Part shown: piece after piece, positions 26,401-37,925 of the stretch | Layout: the number at the start of each line of letters is the position of its first letter | Numbering within the stretch: the first letter of the stretch is position 1 | Assembly: GCF_963675165.1 (NCBI RefSeq) | Contig: NC_087379.1 | Span: forward strand, 3,414,201 to 3,478,200 | Reading direction: 5' to 3' | Source: Halichondria panicea | Taxonomy: Eukaryota > Porifera > Demospongiae > Suberitida > Halichondriidae | Length of the DNA: 64,000 bases | Notes under the pieces: generated by a model | Databases searched by the model: none | What the model was told of the DNA's origin: nothing | Seen by the model: the letters and a program-made list of their open reading frames with translations, nothing else | Position numbers and translations under genes: made by a program

Positions 26401-29400
26401 CGTTCCGGATCCAACTCGAACAAGGTAGTGCTGAAGGGAGCTGGTCAGTGTGTGGAAGCTGTGAAGGCACGCATCCAGGAAATAGTGGAAGACCTGGTGA
26501 GCATTGTATGCATGTATATGCATTAAATAGCATGTACATGGATGTCAAGATCTATCTTTACACTTGTCTCGTCTCGTGTTAAATTGATCTAGTTGTGTGT
26601 TTTTTGTCAGGTTTTGTAGTTCCTATGATGTACGAAGTGACAAATTAACAGATTTTCTGCAATTTTACTATTTTACAATTCTGGTATTAAATTTTGCTTA
26701 AGATGTGAAAATTAAAGACTTTCCAGTTGTTTGCGAGTGATTTAACCAACGTTCACAAGCACATTAAAACCAGTAAAATGGTGTCAGTGCATAGCGATAG
26801 AAAAAGTTTTTCGACTGCTCTTTGGTGGCACTTTTTAATTGTGATCATGTTTCAAATATGTTTTACCCTTTGCTCCTTAAGCATTCTAGAACATCTAGGG
26901 CCTCAAAATACTGCTCTAAATTTATGACGTGATAAGGTGTTTGTGCTGGCGCTGATAGGCATGAGTTCTCTTTTGTATGATTTCAGTGTACGGTAGTAAG
27001 CAGTTTTTTCCTAGAAGTACTAAAACATGTAAACTCAGGTAAGGAATAGTTGTTTTCTTCCTCGCAACTCTACCTTAAACTCTACATGCACTGTAGAAAG
27101 TCACTGTGCAAGCATACGGCTTTTGTTGGCCCACTTTCCCAGCATTCTCCCTGGAAATTTTATGTAGTTCCCTTGCATACATCGACACTCTATACTGCCT
27201 GCTCCTTTGTAATGATGCTCGAATGCTTTGTTGCTGCTTGTCACTATTGTGCTAAAGCAATAAGAACTTGAGGAAAACAGTACACCCTTGGTGTGTTCTT
27301 TATGGGAATTGGTGTGAACAAGTGTTGATCAACTAGAGACCTACTTTCCCAGTGTTTGTTTTATTGTACACACACCTGTTACATTATCATGGGTAGGTAG
27401 TTGAACAAACCTCAATGTTCATTTAGAAACCTTCCAGAGGAGACCAACTGTGTTGTTTTAATATTTTGGGAGTATGGTGCTAACCACATGTTAAATCTCC
27501 CTTCAAAAATTTGTGTGGCTTTTCTGCCCACCTCTGGTAGTTAGAAACAGGGACTTGATTGTCCTAGTGGGAACAGTTGTTGAATGTATTGTACATGTGC
27601 GCATGTGCGTGTATAAGCGTATGTAGCACTGATTGTGTGTGTGACCTGTACAAAATATAAGCAGCTGCATTTTAACGGTGACCCAGGAAGTGTTCTTTCT
27701 ACTCGGTATGTGCATGTACAACGTAGTATCTTAACAATGCCTTGTCCATATTGCTCTTATCATTGTTGATTTGGATGAGTGATACTTCATTAGTGTAGGT
27801 TTGTAATCTGTTTGAAGCATTATTGTAGGATACTTCAAGATTCACACTTGTGGTGCGCGTAGATACTGTTCAATCTCTGTTAAATTCATTTACTTCTAAC
27901 TCACATTTTGTAGGAGGCACAAGTGACTATCGAGTGTGTAATAGACCACAAACACCATCGTAGCATCCTGGGTGCAAGGGGAGCCAATGTGCAGGCGATT
28001 ACGTCTGAGCATAACGTATCCATCAAGTTCCCTGACCGTGTCAAGCCTGACTCTTCTGCTGTAGATCCTGTGGCTGATGTGGCTGATGGGGAAGAGGACA
28101 CCTCCTCCAAGGATGTCATCATGGTGACCGGCCGTGAAGAGAACACTGAAGCTGCTATTCAAGCACTGAAGGTCAGTCTTATGTTGTGAGTCAATGGGTC
28201 ATAATGACTTTGTGGCTGTGGTCGAAGGTACTGGATGCATGTGCTGTAAGGGTGTAAGGGCACACTGTATGCTAGGGCTATGGTCGCAATATGATAGGGG
28301 GAATGTTGGGGTTAGCTTCATAATGTGATAATTTCAGTATCCACAAGGGGTGAACAGGATCTGTTACCAAGAATCCTGGGAAACCTGTAGTGATTATTTT
28401 GACCTTTGGTTAGCTTTCCTCCTTTCCATGGTCTGTCAACTGGCAGGAATCGTTACTGAATAATGTTTGAGATGGTTGGAGTTTGTGTGCTTCGTTTGTC
28501 TTTATTGTGGCAGGTAGTCCTTGTTGCATTGTTTTGGATTCATTAGCAGCTTCAAACACTCAATTCATTAGCTGGTGGACTTATCCCATATGTGATTATT
28601 TGTTTATTTCTTGGAATAGCACAGTATTCTTACGAAGTACTATCTTTCAATTTTATTCATTCGTCTGTTAGATGGGTGTTCCGGTGTCATGTATGTTGTG
28701 TGTATCATGTCGCCCCATGTCCAAGTTAAAGTTTGGCTGGGTTACATTTTTTCTCAGAAGTTAGCACCAGCTGTCTCCTGGAACCAATTAATGTAGTTAG
28801 CAGGCCCAACATAGTTGTGAATAATTGTATGATTATTGTTAAGTATGTTATGTTGTGAGGTACTGTACATTGGCTGCAAATACACTGTCTAAGAATGTGC
28901 AAGTCAGTATCCATGACTGGATAAGGTTGATTGTACAGTATAGCTCTAATTTGCAAAAGCTTGTACATGACCGATTTTTACCAGGTTTGCACATTAAACT
29001 GTGCTATAGCATTCTATTGAACAGGAATTTTCCCTCTTTTTACATTCGTTGAGACACATGTACATGTATATAGATGTAGTTGTCTTATTTGAATGGATAA
29101 GCGTACAACATTATAGTTATGCGCAGAGGTTGACTTTGTGGTTAGAAGTCTTTGAATATGATATAAACTGGAATGTTTGTACCCTTTTCCTCTTCCTGTA
29201 GACCACACCAGTACAATTATTTTTGTTGGCAAAATGGCATACACGTAGGTGTAGCGACAATTTAGTTGTGACATGTAGATCAGTGTAGCTACTACTTATA
29301 ATTGTAACATTGTACTTAAATACCTCATGATTCTTGTAACTGGGAAATCTGACTACTTTCCGTTGTCAGCAGTTTGCTTAAGCCATGGACTCAACTTGCA

Positions 29401-32400
29401 GCTTATTTTGCTGCTCAAAATAAATCGATCCATTTATGGACTTAGGACTATGTACACACTGTAGTGCATTTTCAATAAGCCGGAAACTTATAGGATATGT
29501 ATTATTAATGCTGAGCATCGTGGTGCTTTGTATGGTGTCAGTCGCCTTTGCCACTATTGTACATTGTAGGGAAGTATATCTATTCACTGTACATTTTGGG
29601 TTGGCTCTATCAGCTAATGGTCAGTTCCAGTCCCAACAAGTAATTGTGTCCCTTGAGACAGGTGGCTTCAGAGATAAGCACACCTTTGTTGTATTCAGCT
29701 TGTTTCCTCTAGCTAATTGCTCCTTGTATTGTTGTTTTATGTATACAAATCTTGTTTGTTATAAGGGAGTAGTGGTTTTCTGCAGGGTGATGGCACTGAT
29801 TATACAGTATTAATTGCACATATCACATTGGCTACACTTTTTCTACTCAGAGTCATAAACCTACGAGCATATGTAAAAAATGCCTGCAATAGAGGAGTTT
29901 TACAGTATTTCATCTTCTACTTAGCCTAAGCATAGAGCCAAATCAATGGCATATCAATGTGGCCCAACACTGCCATCTTGATATGAAGTGTAATGTAAAG
30001 TGTCAGCAACATATTTAAGTCTATCTTGCGTCAAAGCTGTATAGAGTCTATGTATAATATAAGCACGTTTTAAATGATTGTCAAGATGAGTCCTAAACTA
30101 TTAGACTGGAATATTTCCTTCTTTCCGTGTGTAACCCTGCCAGAAAGTGTTGTGCAAACTATGAGTGGGGTATTCCCTCCATTTAATTTTACGGTGTTAC
30201 TGATGTAATTATTGTTTGCTTGGGCATTGTTTGTTTCCAACCGTTGTTTTCCTCGTCAATGATTCTTGCCTAAACCATGCACACATCCAGGAGTTGATAC
30301 CTATTACTGAGGAAATGTGTATTCCATTTGAGTTCCATCGCTTCATTGTTGGACAGAGAGGGCGCTGGATCCGTGGACTCATGGAAGATCATGACGTCAA
30401 CATTGCCGTTCCTTCAGCTGAGAAGAATGTGAGTAATTATCAAAGCTTGTATGGTCAACTGTAAAAGCACAATTATGGTTTCAATGTACTGGTTACATAT
30501 ACATGTATGAAGTGTGTCTAGTAGTTGATGGTGTGTGGGTGTCATGAAGTGGTGGTGGGTGGTCAGTGTTTTTGTTGCTACAGTTCCTGATTGCCCTCTG
30601 TATATTTTCCCTCCTGATAGTAGCAAAGTAGGCAACAGGTAATTTGGGGACTACTTATGGTATTCTTAAATATACCATCTAGGTTTGTATACATCATTTG
30701 GTAAGTACCTCTGTCAGAAAAGAAACATTGCTTTGCTTTTGTGGTGTTCTGTTGTATACAGGCTTCTTATGAATGTATGGCTTCCCTACCATAAGACTTG
30801 TAAACGAATGCGATCTTATGGTTGATCAGTTCCTTTCCTTCACTGTATCACTGGAAATTAAATAGAAAGTTAATTTCGTCACTGAATGTATGTAGCCACA
30901 ATTATTCATTGGAGCATGTATTTTCATACATGTATCTGTAGTCGGAAGTGGTACTCATTACTGGGCCTGCCAAGAACTGCATTGAGGCTAGGGCTTCCCT
31001 TGAAAAGAAGGTCCAGCAACTAGAGGTAGAAAAGGAGGACAGAGTGAGTATTAATTGCAATGTGTACTTGGTTAGTACATGTGTTGGTAGTACGTGTGTG
31101 TAATCTTGCATTCCTTACCTGTGCCTTCAAGAGCAATAATGACACAGTTATAATCTACTAGGGAAAGTTGTGCTACCGCTTACTAGTACATGTAGGTATT
31201 TGTCGAGATAAAATCTGATGGTATATATACGTGGCCTTTAGTCTGACATCAAGACAGTAGTTGTGCATGTAGTTTCTTGTGTTTGGTAGGGTGATCCAGC
31301 TATATATTTTTTATATACATGGTACATACACAGTTACACATACAATGTATGCACGTCCACACGCATACACTGACAGGAGCTCCGTAGTTTCTCTATCACT
31401 CTGAATATTGACCAAAAGTACCACCCAAACATCATTGGACGCAAGGGAGCCACAATCAACAAGATCCGTGACGATCATGGTGTGAGGATCCAGCTGCCAG
31501 ACAAAGAAAGCTCTAATTCTGATGAAATAGTCGTCACTGGCTATGAGCACCAAGTCAACTCTGCCCAAGAAGACATTCGCAAGATTGTTAGAGAACTGGT
31601 ATGTTGGTCGTAGTTATATTTTTAACCGCATGTTTCACCAAGAGACTCCAGGCTATTGCTTAGCTGACCAGTTGTAATGTGCCTAAACCTCACACTAAGG
31701 GTGCTCTACTCTCCCTACATTGTATCTAGCCACATGAGAATGTTTGGAACTCTCTACGATCGTGTCTGGTTACAGTAGCTAATAATATGCATGGATACGA
31801 ATCGCTTTTTTGGCTTAGTAAGTGTAAACATGCAACGCAAGTCGTAAGTTTGTACACATTGTACAATCGTCTCTGTGCTCCTTATGGGACCATAATTTTA
31901 TTATTGTATTGAGTAACGTGTTGACAGGGTGTGTAACTTATTAACAGCAGAGTCATATTGTAGTACATGTATATCTAATATTTACATGTGTATAGTTCAG
32001 TGGTAGTTTGTACCACATGTCATGGTGGGTGCTTCTTGAATACGAGCATCGACTCATTTGAGCTTGATGTTTCTTTGTGTGTACATATAGTATATTGAAA
32101 ATTGTATTGACAGTATTTTAAGTGAAGCACTTTGTTCACAAAATAAACTTTGTGCACCTGTGTAGTTAGTGTTGTGTGTATCTTTTGTTTTAAGCATAAC
32201 CGTTCAATCTATCTTGTGTTCCTGCGTAATCATGCATACATCGGGTGTGCCTACTACTCTGAAAGCATACATGTATAGCTACATTTTCTTTTCTCTATCA
32301 CAGGAGGAGCAAATCAGTCAGGAACTGAGCATTGACCACCGTGTACATAGCAGGCTGATCGGGGCCAAGGGTAAGGCAATTGCGAAAGTGATGGAGAGGT

Positions 32401-33286
32401 TCTCTGTTGATATCCGGTTCCCTCGTGACAAGGGCAGTGATATCATCACTATCACTGGTCTGGAGGAGAATGTGGAAGACGCTAAAGAACATCTACTCAT
32501 TCTCAAAGAAGACTATGTAAGTCAATAGGAGCCTGTACATGTAAACGCTTCTACCAGTTATAATATATTTATCTGGGGTGGATGTAGTCCCTGGTAGGCA
32601 TGTTGGTGAATGCACCAATGTTGTGTGTACATTTGCAGGGCATACATGTAGTTGCCCCAAACCACAACTCATGTACAGGAAGACGATAGAAAATATTCCA
32701 TTCATCAGTTGTTTACATGTACAATGCTTCAAAAAAGAGTTAAATTAAATGTGGTTTTGTGCTATTGTCACTCACTCTTATTCCGATTGTTAAGGAGAGG
32801 ATGTAGTGAATTAGTGTTAAACAGAGCTCAGTAAATACATGAATTGTGTGGGGTAGAGACCCGGATTATGCTTCATTAACGAGAAATTAAGAAGATGTAC
32901 ATGTATAAGCTAGTAAATACAAGTTTTAAGTACTGCTCATAAGGCTTTGCAACTCTATGAGTATCTTTTTCTCATTACAAGCATATTCACTAAGTATGGG
33001 GACGACTGTTATCACGAACTACTGTTGATTCATTTCTTAGATGCAAGATGTCTTTGAGCGAGATGAGGAGCAAGCTCTTATGCGCCAGTACACTAAACCC
33101 ACGGAAAACTCCCGTGGCCAGACCCGTCAAGGCTCTGAGTCTGGTTTTGTTGTCAGTGGTGGCCCCTGGTCCACGTCTGCTGAAGATTTCCCCACATTGG
33201 GAGGAGGACCCTCAGACAATTTTGTAGGAGGTGCCAAATGGGGGCCGTCTATTCGTGGACCAAACCTTCCTCGAGGTTGGAAGTAG
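11462..33286 (+). CDS. HDLBP: Vigilin, multi-KH RNA-binding protein
   Basis: Twenty-one coding exons, phase-consistent throughout: 11462-11638, 12493-12720, 12836-13042, 14259-14474, 15895-16089, 16332-16556, 16853-16931, 17087-17226, 17392-17502, 17646-17753, 18097-18315, 18488-18706, 21134-21358, 22204-22275, 26350-26496, 27914-28171, 30291-30428, 30942-31043, 31377-31598, 32304-32516, 33041-33286. The product is about 1248 aa (human about 1268). It has a short N-terminus with YEEAFPPL, 15 KH or KH-like repeats, and a C-terminus with GFVV, PW and FPTLG blocks as in animal vigilins. Intact GxxG loops include IIGRKGQN, IIGKGGAS, VIGKGGAT, IIGPKGKL, LIGRGGAN and LIGAKGKA. The loop is lost or altered in repeats 1, 3 (MGPNNS), 4 (GPRAHV) and 11 (QRRGQ). 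Family role: binds mRNAs and tRNA in the cytoplasm, notably at ER-bound ribosomes. The start is the ATG opening MENGDGTPP. Identification is secure. Confidence 0.97.
12815..12833 (+). repeat. Poly(C)19 tract at vigilin exon 3 acceptor
   Basis: Nineteen consecutive C residues run directly into the AG acceptor at 12834-12835, so the whole polypyrimidine tract is cytosine. Confidence 0.95.
13757..13912. repeat. Imperfect inverted repeat in vigilin intron 3
   Basis: The left arm contains GTATATACAGAGGATTTCA, GTTGGCTAGTTGAAGTGCAC and CAACCATGA. The right arm carries the complements TCATGGTTG, GTGCAGTCAACC-like and TGAAATCCTCC. Arms are about 60 bp with indels and the loop is about 30 bp. Confidence 0.7.
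15228..15720 (+). repeat. MITE, family F
   Basis: It opens TAGCCTCGATTCCAGGCC and closes GGCTGGGATCGAGGCTA. The interior matches, in reverse orientation, the copy at 50896-51486 (AAGAATCTTGGGG, TATTTTACAATGATG, AGATCAGTGCTCCTCGTA). Its termini resemble family A but its interior does not. It sits in vigilin intron 4. Confidence 0.8.
17255..17306 (+). repeat. Terminal remnant of family-B element
   Basis: CTACCATAGAAACTG and TTAGCGCTTGCTTGATTAT match the left terminus of the family-B element at 20087. The remainder is missing. It lies in a short vigilin intron, 20 bp after a splice donor. Confidence 0.6.
18873..18945 (+). repeat. Family-H terminal fragment
   Basis: GCGAGAGAGTATCGAAC, ATCAGATGTAT and GAGTAACGTGACCTCC match the arms of the complete family-H MITE at 55758-55999, so this is a fragment of it. 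Confidence 0.6.
18955..19051. repeat. Near-perfect 45-bp hairpin in vigilin intron
   Basis: The left arm 18955-18999 and right arm 19007-19051 are reverse complements at 43 of 45 positions, separated by a 7-nt loop. It lies in vigilin intron 12. It could be a snap-back MITE or, if transcribed, a small-RNA precursor. The sequence alone does not decide. Confidence 0.85.
19060..19875 (+). repeat. Duplicated non-coding block in vigilin intron 12
   Basis: Blocks at about 19070-19290 and 19655-19875 repeat each other: CTTTTCCATTG, GGATCACTTCAGCTGC, the region around AACTCTGCC/AAATCTGCC, and TTGTTGTGTGAAGGCTATCC. A third partial copy, starting GGCTATCCATGCTGTAAA, lies at 20900-20985. A 29-bp unit with CTCAGGAGCAATAAAACTTA is repeated twice at 19430-19488. 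Confidence 0.75.
19848..20905 (-). repeat. MITE, family A, interrupted by family B
   Basis: This is a reverse-oriented family-A copy: it begins CCTAGCCTCCTTTACTGGCC and ends CGGCCTGGGATCGAGGCTA. The two halves match the uninterrupted copies at 7.0 and 22.4 kb, but are split at about 20087 by a 501-bp element of another family. Confidence 0.85.
20087..20587 (+). mobile_element. Family-B MITE nested in family A, TA-flanked
   Basis: The terminal inverted repeats CTATAGAAACTGGATTATTA and the complement of TAATAATCCAGTTTCTACGG are about 24 bp long with few mismatches. TA dinucleotides flank both sides, as expected of Tc1/mariner-mobilised elements, though the variable target prevents proof of duplication. 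No transposase is encoded. Confidence 0.8.
22276..26349 (+). other. Vigilin intron 14, 4.07 kb, no gene inside
   Basis: This intron splits KH-like repeat 11, between QRRGQ and LIREI. It contains one family-A MITE (22435-23037). The remaining 3.3 kb shows no coding exon on either strand and no inverted repeat I could see. Confidence 0.75.
22435..23037 (+). repeat. MITE, family A, full-length copy
   Basis: It starts TAGCCTCGATTCCAGGCCGC and ends TGAGGGAGGTTA. It is collinear with 7017-7601 and uninterrupted, so it serves as the reference for the split copy at 19.85-20.9 kb. Confidence 0.8.
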
Positions 33287-33488
33287 CACAAGCAGCTTCT
33301 GGAAACTACGTAAATGAACTTAGGAACTTGGTTTTGGACAATGATTTGATATTGAATATTATCTGATAACTCATAATGATACTACATGTCTCTATTATGA
33401 ATTGATTATTTTACATAAAAAATGTGTGCGGTTCCTTGTCAGCGTGCAGCGTAGGTTTGTTGCAAAAGCTAACTGCGCATGCCTCGAA

Positions 33489-33496
33489 TGACGTCA
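33489..33496. promoter_or_regulatory. Palindromic CRE, IRF promoter
   Basis: A perfect TGACGTCA lies 177 bp before the IRF start codon and 36 bp before its TATA box. CREB/ATF factors bind this site in animals. Confidence 0.6.
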
Positions 33497-33531
33497 ACAT
33501 GTTAATGCAAGGAAAGTACCGTTTCATTGAG

Positions 33532-33539
33532 TATAAAAA
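33532..33539 (+). promoter_or_regulatory. TATA box, IRF gene
   Basis: TATAAAAA lies 127 bp before the IRF ATG, predicting a start near 33560-33565 and a leader of about 100 nt. It sits within the 379-bp spacer after the vigilin stop codon. Confidence 0.6.
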
Positions 33540-33665
33540 GCTATTATTTTCTGGGATTTGCATCTAACTCTAGTTTAGTTTGCTACAAACGAAGTGTAAA
33601 GTAGCTGTGAGCTGCGACCAGCATTATTGTTTGCTGATCTACAAATCTTATAGCCTCTCAACAAG

Positions 33666-36256
33666 ATGTCAATCTCTTCCTTGGAAAACTCTCCCATCCA
33701 AGGCATTCGCGGCACTGGTTCCGTGTCTGACTGTGACCAAGAGACGCACTCCCCTGTCAGTGTTTGCAGTAGTGACCATGCACCACAGAGCGACAGGCCG
33801 GAGCGAATGAGAGAGTGGATTATCAGGTACTACAGACTGTCTTTACAAAATACTAGTTATGCATGCAGCAGTGAGTTTTTGAGAATTATATTTGAAATTG
33901 TATTTTCAATTGCTCAGAATGATCAACTCTGGTCGCTTCCCTGGCCTTGAGTGGATCAACAAGGAAAAAGATATATTTCGTGTTCCTTGGATCCATGCAA
34001 AGAAGCGTGGCTACGATCGCAAACGAGATGCAGCTATTTTCCGTGAGTGGGCCATCCACAGTGGCAAGTACCGTGAAGATGGTGACCCCACAACATGGAA
34101 GATAAATTTTCGGTGTGCTATCAATGGCCTCAAGGACATTATGGAAATCAAAGACATGCAGCAGGAAGACTGCCGTGTATACAAGGTCTTGCCTAGCCGT
34201 GGTCGCATGCGAAGACGCCGACCTATCAGTGTTCGTCACGAACCGTATCCAGCCAGCTGCACTGCACCGACCTACCCTGGAATTCCTGATGGTGAGTAAT
34301 CTGATACCATCAAGGAAGAGAAAGGAATTCCCTCTATATGGATCTGCACATCATGTTTATGTATTATTTATCCCACTACAGGTGCTCACCACTACTTCCC
34401 CATGCCGTCAACTACCGCTCACCCATCTCCACTCATGAATCCATCCTACCAGACCAATATCAAACTGGAACCGTTTGACTCGACTATGATCCCGTATCAG
34501 CCCATATCTAGGTCTGGCACTGTCTTCTCATCGTGTGCTCATGAACCCTCCATGTTCTACTCGTACACCGGCCACATACCAGAGCATCTGAATATGGGCG
34601 AGGTGAGTTGTAGTGTCCTACTGTGCATTGTCCTGACTGTGTGTAGTTGTTGTGACTACCGTACCATTAAGGCTGATCGCTGATCTTAAACAATGTGCAT
34701 TGTCCAATTTATGTTTTATGGTAGTACGTGGTGCGTTGAAACTTTCCCCAAAGTATGTGGTGTAGTCACAAGTCTGTTATCCTTAACCAGGCAGCTTAGC
34801 CATGGCCACACCACTATTAGCTTAGGGAAAAATCCCACAGGATGTTGTGTATGGCTTTAGCTTGCATAACAGGAACTGATTGCCCAGTATAGACAACAAG
34901 TGTATATTGTATAGAACCCAGAACTACACGGCTATTTTCCTTTCAGGCTTCATATCCTGACCTCCAAAGTCACATGCAGGAGCAAAAATTTCACCCTCTT
35001 CTCCCGCCACCTTCAACCATCCTGACTAATAAGACCAGTGATGTTATACCACTGTGCAGGCACGACTCGCCAGACTCAGGAATTGGAACTGGTAAGGGTA
35101 AGGGCTTGTTTGTGCTTGTATAGTAAAGTTTTCATTACTGAACATTACATCAAAATATTATAGTTACGTCAGAGGAGTATGTGTTTACCTTTGGTCCAAT
35201 TTCACAGATCCTCGTAGCTCGCCTCTGATGTCTCACAGCTCACCCCAGCATTCTCCCGCTGCCGTCATGTCACAAGGACAAAACTCTCCAATTCAACAGC
35301 ACTCACCCCTTTTATCTCAGCAGAATTCCCCTCTACAGTCACAGCCCTCTCCAGTAATGTCCAGTTGCTCTATTGGTAGGTATCTCAATAAAATGTGTGT
35401 GCGAATGACTTGATGTACCACACTTGCCTACCTAGTGTGCATTGTGGTTATACCCTGTGTTATTTTTTCAGGTGTACCCAGTCCTGCTTCAGTAGTGAGC
35501 AGCACTCCTCTCATTGATGATGGGAATGAAGTGGCTCAGTTTTTTGATGAGCTTGAGAGCAATCCATCGTCCTCTCCTCTCCCCAGCACTCCTCCACCAC
35601 CTTCCAATGAAGTAAACATCCGTGTTTTTTATGGCTCCATCCCTATTCACTCTGAGAATGTTGACTGTACCAACGGCTGTAAGATCTTTGCTAATGGAGA
35701 TTTGAGCAGGAGTGATGACGACATGATTTCAAACTGTTTTGGACCTACTAGTGCTCACACCATCTGTCTTCCTGACAGCCATGCCCACCCTGCAGCCAAG
35801 CAGGTATTTGGAGCAATGAAACGAGGTTTTCTTATTGAGTCTCGAGATGGAAATATCTACGTTACCCCCCTATGTCGCACAATGGTGTACTGTGGAAATT
35901 CTTCGTCTGATCCTGCCGTGTCCCTCGAAAAAGAAAAATGCTCAAAGGTGTTTGACTACAATGCCTGCTTCCGCCCTGCCTTGGATCACTATGCATTTAA
36001 CCCCGGTAAATCTCCCAACCCATACTTCATTTTAAGCCTTGGTCAAACTTGGGGACCTGGTCGCCATGTGACCGAAAACCTTGTCTCCATTGTTGTTACT
36101 CACTCTCGTGCCAAACATGAAATTGAAGCTATTGGTCTCACTCACTTGCTCACGAAAGACTTACTGATTGACATGCCAGACACAGTCGACATTGACACAG
36201 CCACTGAGACAGATTTGGAAGCAGAAGCATTTTTTAAACGATGTCAAAACATGTAA
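33666..36256 (+). CDS. IRF: Interferon regulatory factor family transcription factor
   Basis: Six coding exons, phase-consistent: 33666-33826, 33918-34291, 34382-34602, 34947-35091, 35208-35375, 35472-36256, giving about 617 aa. The N-terminal IRF DNA-binding domain (about 48-162) keeps the five-tryptophan spacing (first W in MREW, then GLEW, VPW, REW, TTW) and the recognition-helix block NFRCAINGL, with the conserved Arg, Cys and Asn; the loop His of VPWIHAKK is also kept. A linker rich in Ser-Pro and Gln (about 300-360) leads to an IRF-association domain (about 403-590, from VNIRVFYGS through FILSLGQTW). So it has both modules of vertebrate IRF3-9. Expected role: nuclear factor binding GAAA-containing elements, dimerising through the association domain. 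The start ATG follows the TATA box by 127 bp. Which vertebrate IRF is closest cannot be told by eye. Confidence 0.96.
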
Positions 36257-37405
36257 AACATCATCACGTTCTTCTGTTTCTCTCTTTATTAATCTTTCAC
36301 CATTCCTACCCCAGGCCCATAATCTAAGCTAGTGAATTAAGAATTATTTCTTTGCCCCAATCAGTAGGATTTGTATTTAAGTAATGTAGTCTGCCCTGTA
36401 GCCAGTAATCTTCTCTCTCTTTTGTCTGTAGCGCTTACTGTGTAAGCTGTTTGTCACTTTGTCCACTATGTGGACGTTTCTATGTTGCCTCGCACCGGGG
36501 CACTGGTTGATTCCCCCTCAGTCAGTTAGTTTTTGTAGTTCTAACATGCTCTGCTTCCAAATCAAAGTCCGACCAAAAAACCCTGGCAACTTTAAAACGA
36601 AGCAAACACATCTATTGAACTTGTTTTCTAATCACAACATTACGTTTTGTTCTATTATTGTAATTGACTGTGCTGTCTGTATAATTATACATGATCTCCA
36701 TTTTGATCATGATTATATTTTTTGTGGTGTGTGCTGTGTAATTATAAGTAACTGCTGCTGATCTCCCATTATAATTATTTGGAGTGATCCAATTGCATGT
36801 AAGACGCCCATTACTACAGTCATAATTATCATGCATGATCGTATAACTAATAGTTGCATATAAATACCGCAATAAATAGGGTAATTTTCTGGGGTCAAAA
36901 CATTCGTGGTTGAGCAATTATTATTTCAGTTTGTTCGAATTCATAGCTTGCATGTATAGGTTAATGGGGTCGATTGTTATACATTCAATGAATATTATTA
37001 TGCATGGGAAAAATATTTATGCTGAGGGATTCAACCATTTAACTTGCTCATGCATGTTGCCCAGCCCCTTCACATACCCGTGCATAATAATTATACCATA
37101 TACCAGAGCATTACCATAAAATAATTATAGCCTTAACTTTTAAGTGTGCAGTTGTAGGGATTAAAGTTCCCCTAAATCGATATGGGTATAATAATAATTA
37201 TGTACAATGTATAAATTAATTATGCCAAAGAGTATTTAATTACTATTCCCACAGCAGTTGCTGCATGGGGAATACAATAATAATAACATTACTAGTGACA
37301 AAAAATTGTCAAGACTGCAATAATTATGTCAGCACATGAAAGTAATAAAGGATTAATATTTTATACAATCTATGATTGTCTATGAAACATTTATACAATT
37401 CGCTT
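36257..37405. other. Spacer between convergent 3' ends
   Basis: The IRF gene (+) and the unrecognised gene at 37406 (-) end towards each other. The stretch is very AT-rich with many AATTATAAT runs, contains a family-G terminal remnant near 36880-36910 and a possible AATAAA at about 36870, and shows no coding sequence. Confidence 0.6.
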
Positions 37406-37925
37406 TTAAACGTATGTTTCTTGACAGGTAGGTGGGAAGGCACAAGTACCAGTTGAGTCAGAGCCTATTCTTAATCCACTTGACTTTGCCGCCATAGATT
37501 GAATCTGTACATAAGTTTATTAATAGCCGCTACAATACAAAAACAAATGTGATGTATACCTTTGTCGAGGAAGCTAACTCAGACTGTGATTCGCTAGCTG
37601 TTCCATAACCACCTAGGGTGTGTTGAAGAAAGTATACATTATTTTTGGCTATAATTTATCGCAAACAAAATAATGTTGGAAAAATGTTATAATTACAAAT
37701 TATATTATTAACTCTTTGTTATAATTGTACCTTTCCCATAGTAATTATAAAACATAATGTGTGTACATTGTACGGTGATCTCACCAATAAGGGGATCATT
37801 GGAGGTAGTCTGATTTAGGGGATTGTGCTTCCCACAGGCAATCAGCATATCAGAACTAAGTGAACTCATTGAAAGTGGATCCTGAGAGAATGGTGGACCG
37901 GGGCTTAGAGTGCCTCTCCCACCTT
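37406..37925 (-). CDS. Last three exons of an unrecognised gene
   Basis: The exons 37925-37785, 37612-37560 and 37504-37406 join in one frame across two GT-AG introns and end in TAA. The product end reads through blocks such as GTLSPGPPFSQDPL, SDMLIACGKHNPLNQ, GGYGTASESQSELASS and CAFPPTCQETYV. It is low-complexity, Ser/Gly-rich and probably disordered; I recognise no domain. Upstream exons are not visible between 37.93 and 39.6 kb. They may be the five exons at 46.8-48.2 kb on the same strand, but the phases do not join directly (phase 0 against a needed 1-nt carry-over), so at least one more exon would be needed. Confidence 0.5.

Noticed and set aside
35472..36256. IRF C-terminal half as a separate gene
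   Set aside because: It joins in phase with five upstream exons carrying the DNA-binding domain, and the association domain is the expected partner.
37428..37502. Plus-strand terminal exon after a good acceptor (VGGKAQVPVESEPILNPLDF and stop)
   Set aside because: It cannot be joined in phase to the IRF gene, and the same bases are explained by the last of three phase-consistent minus-strand exons.
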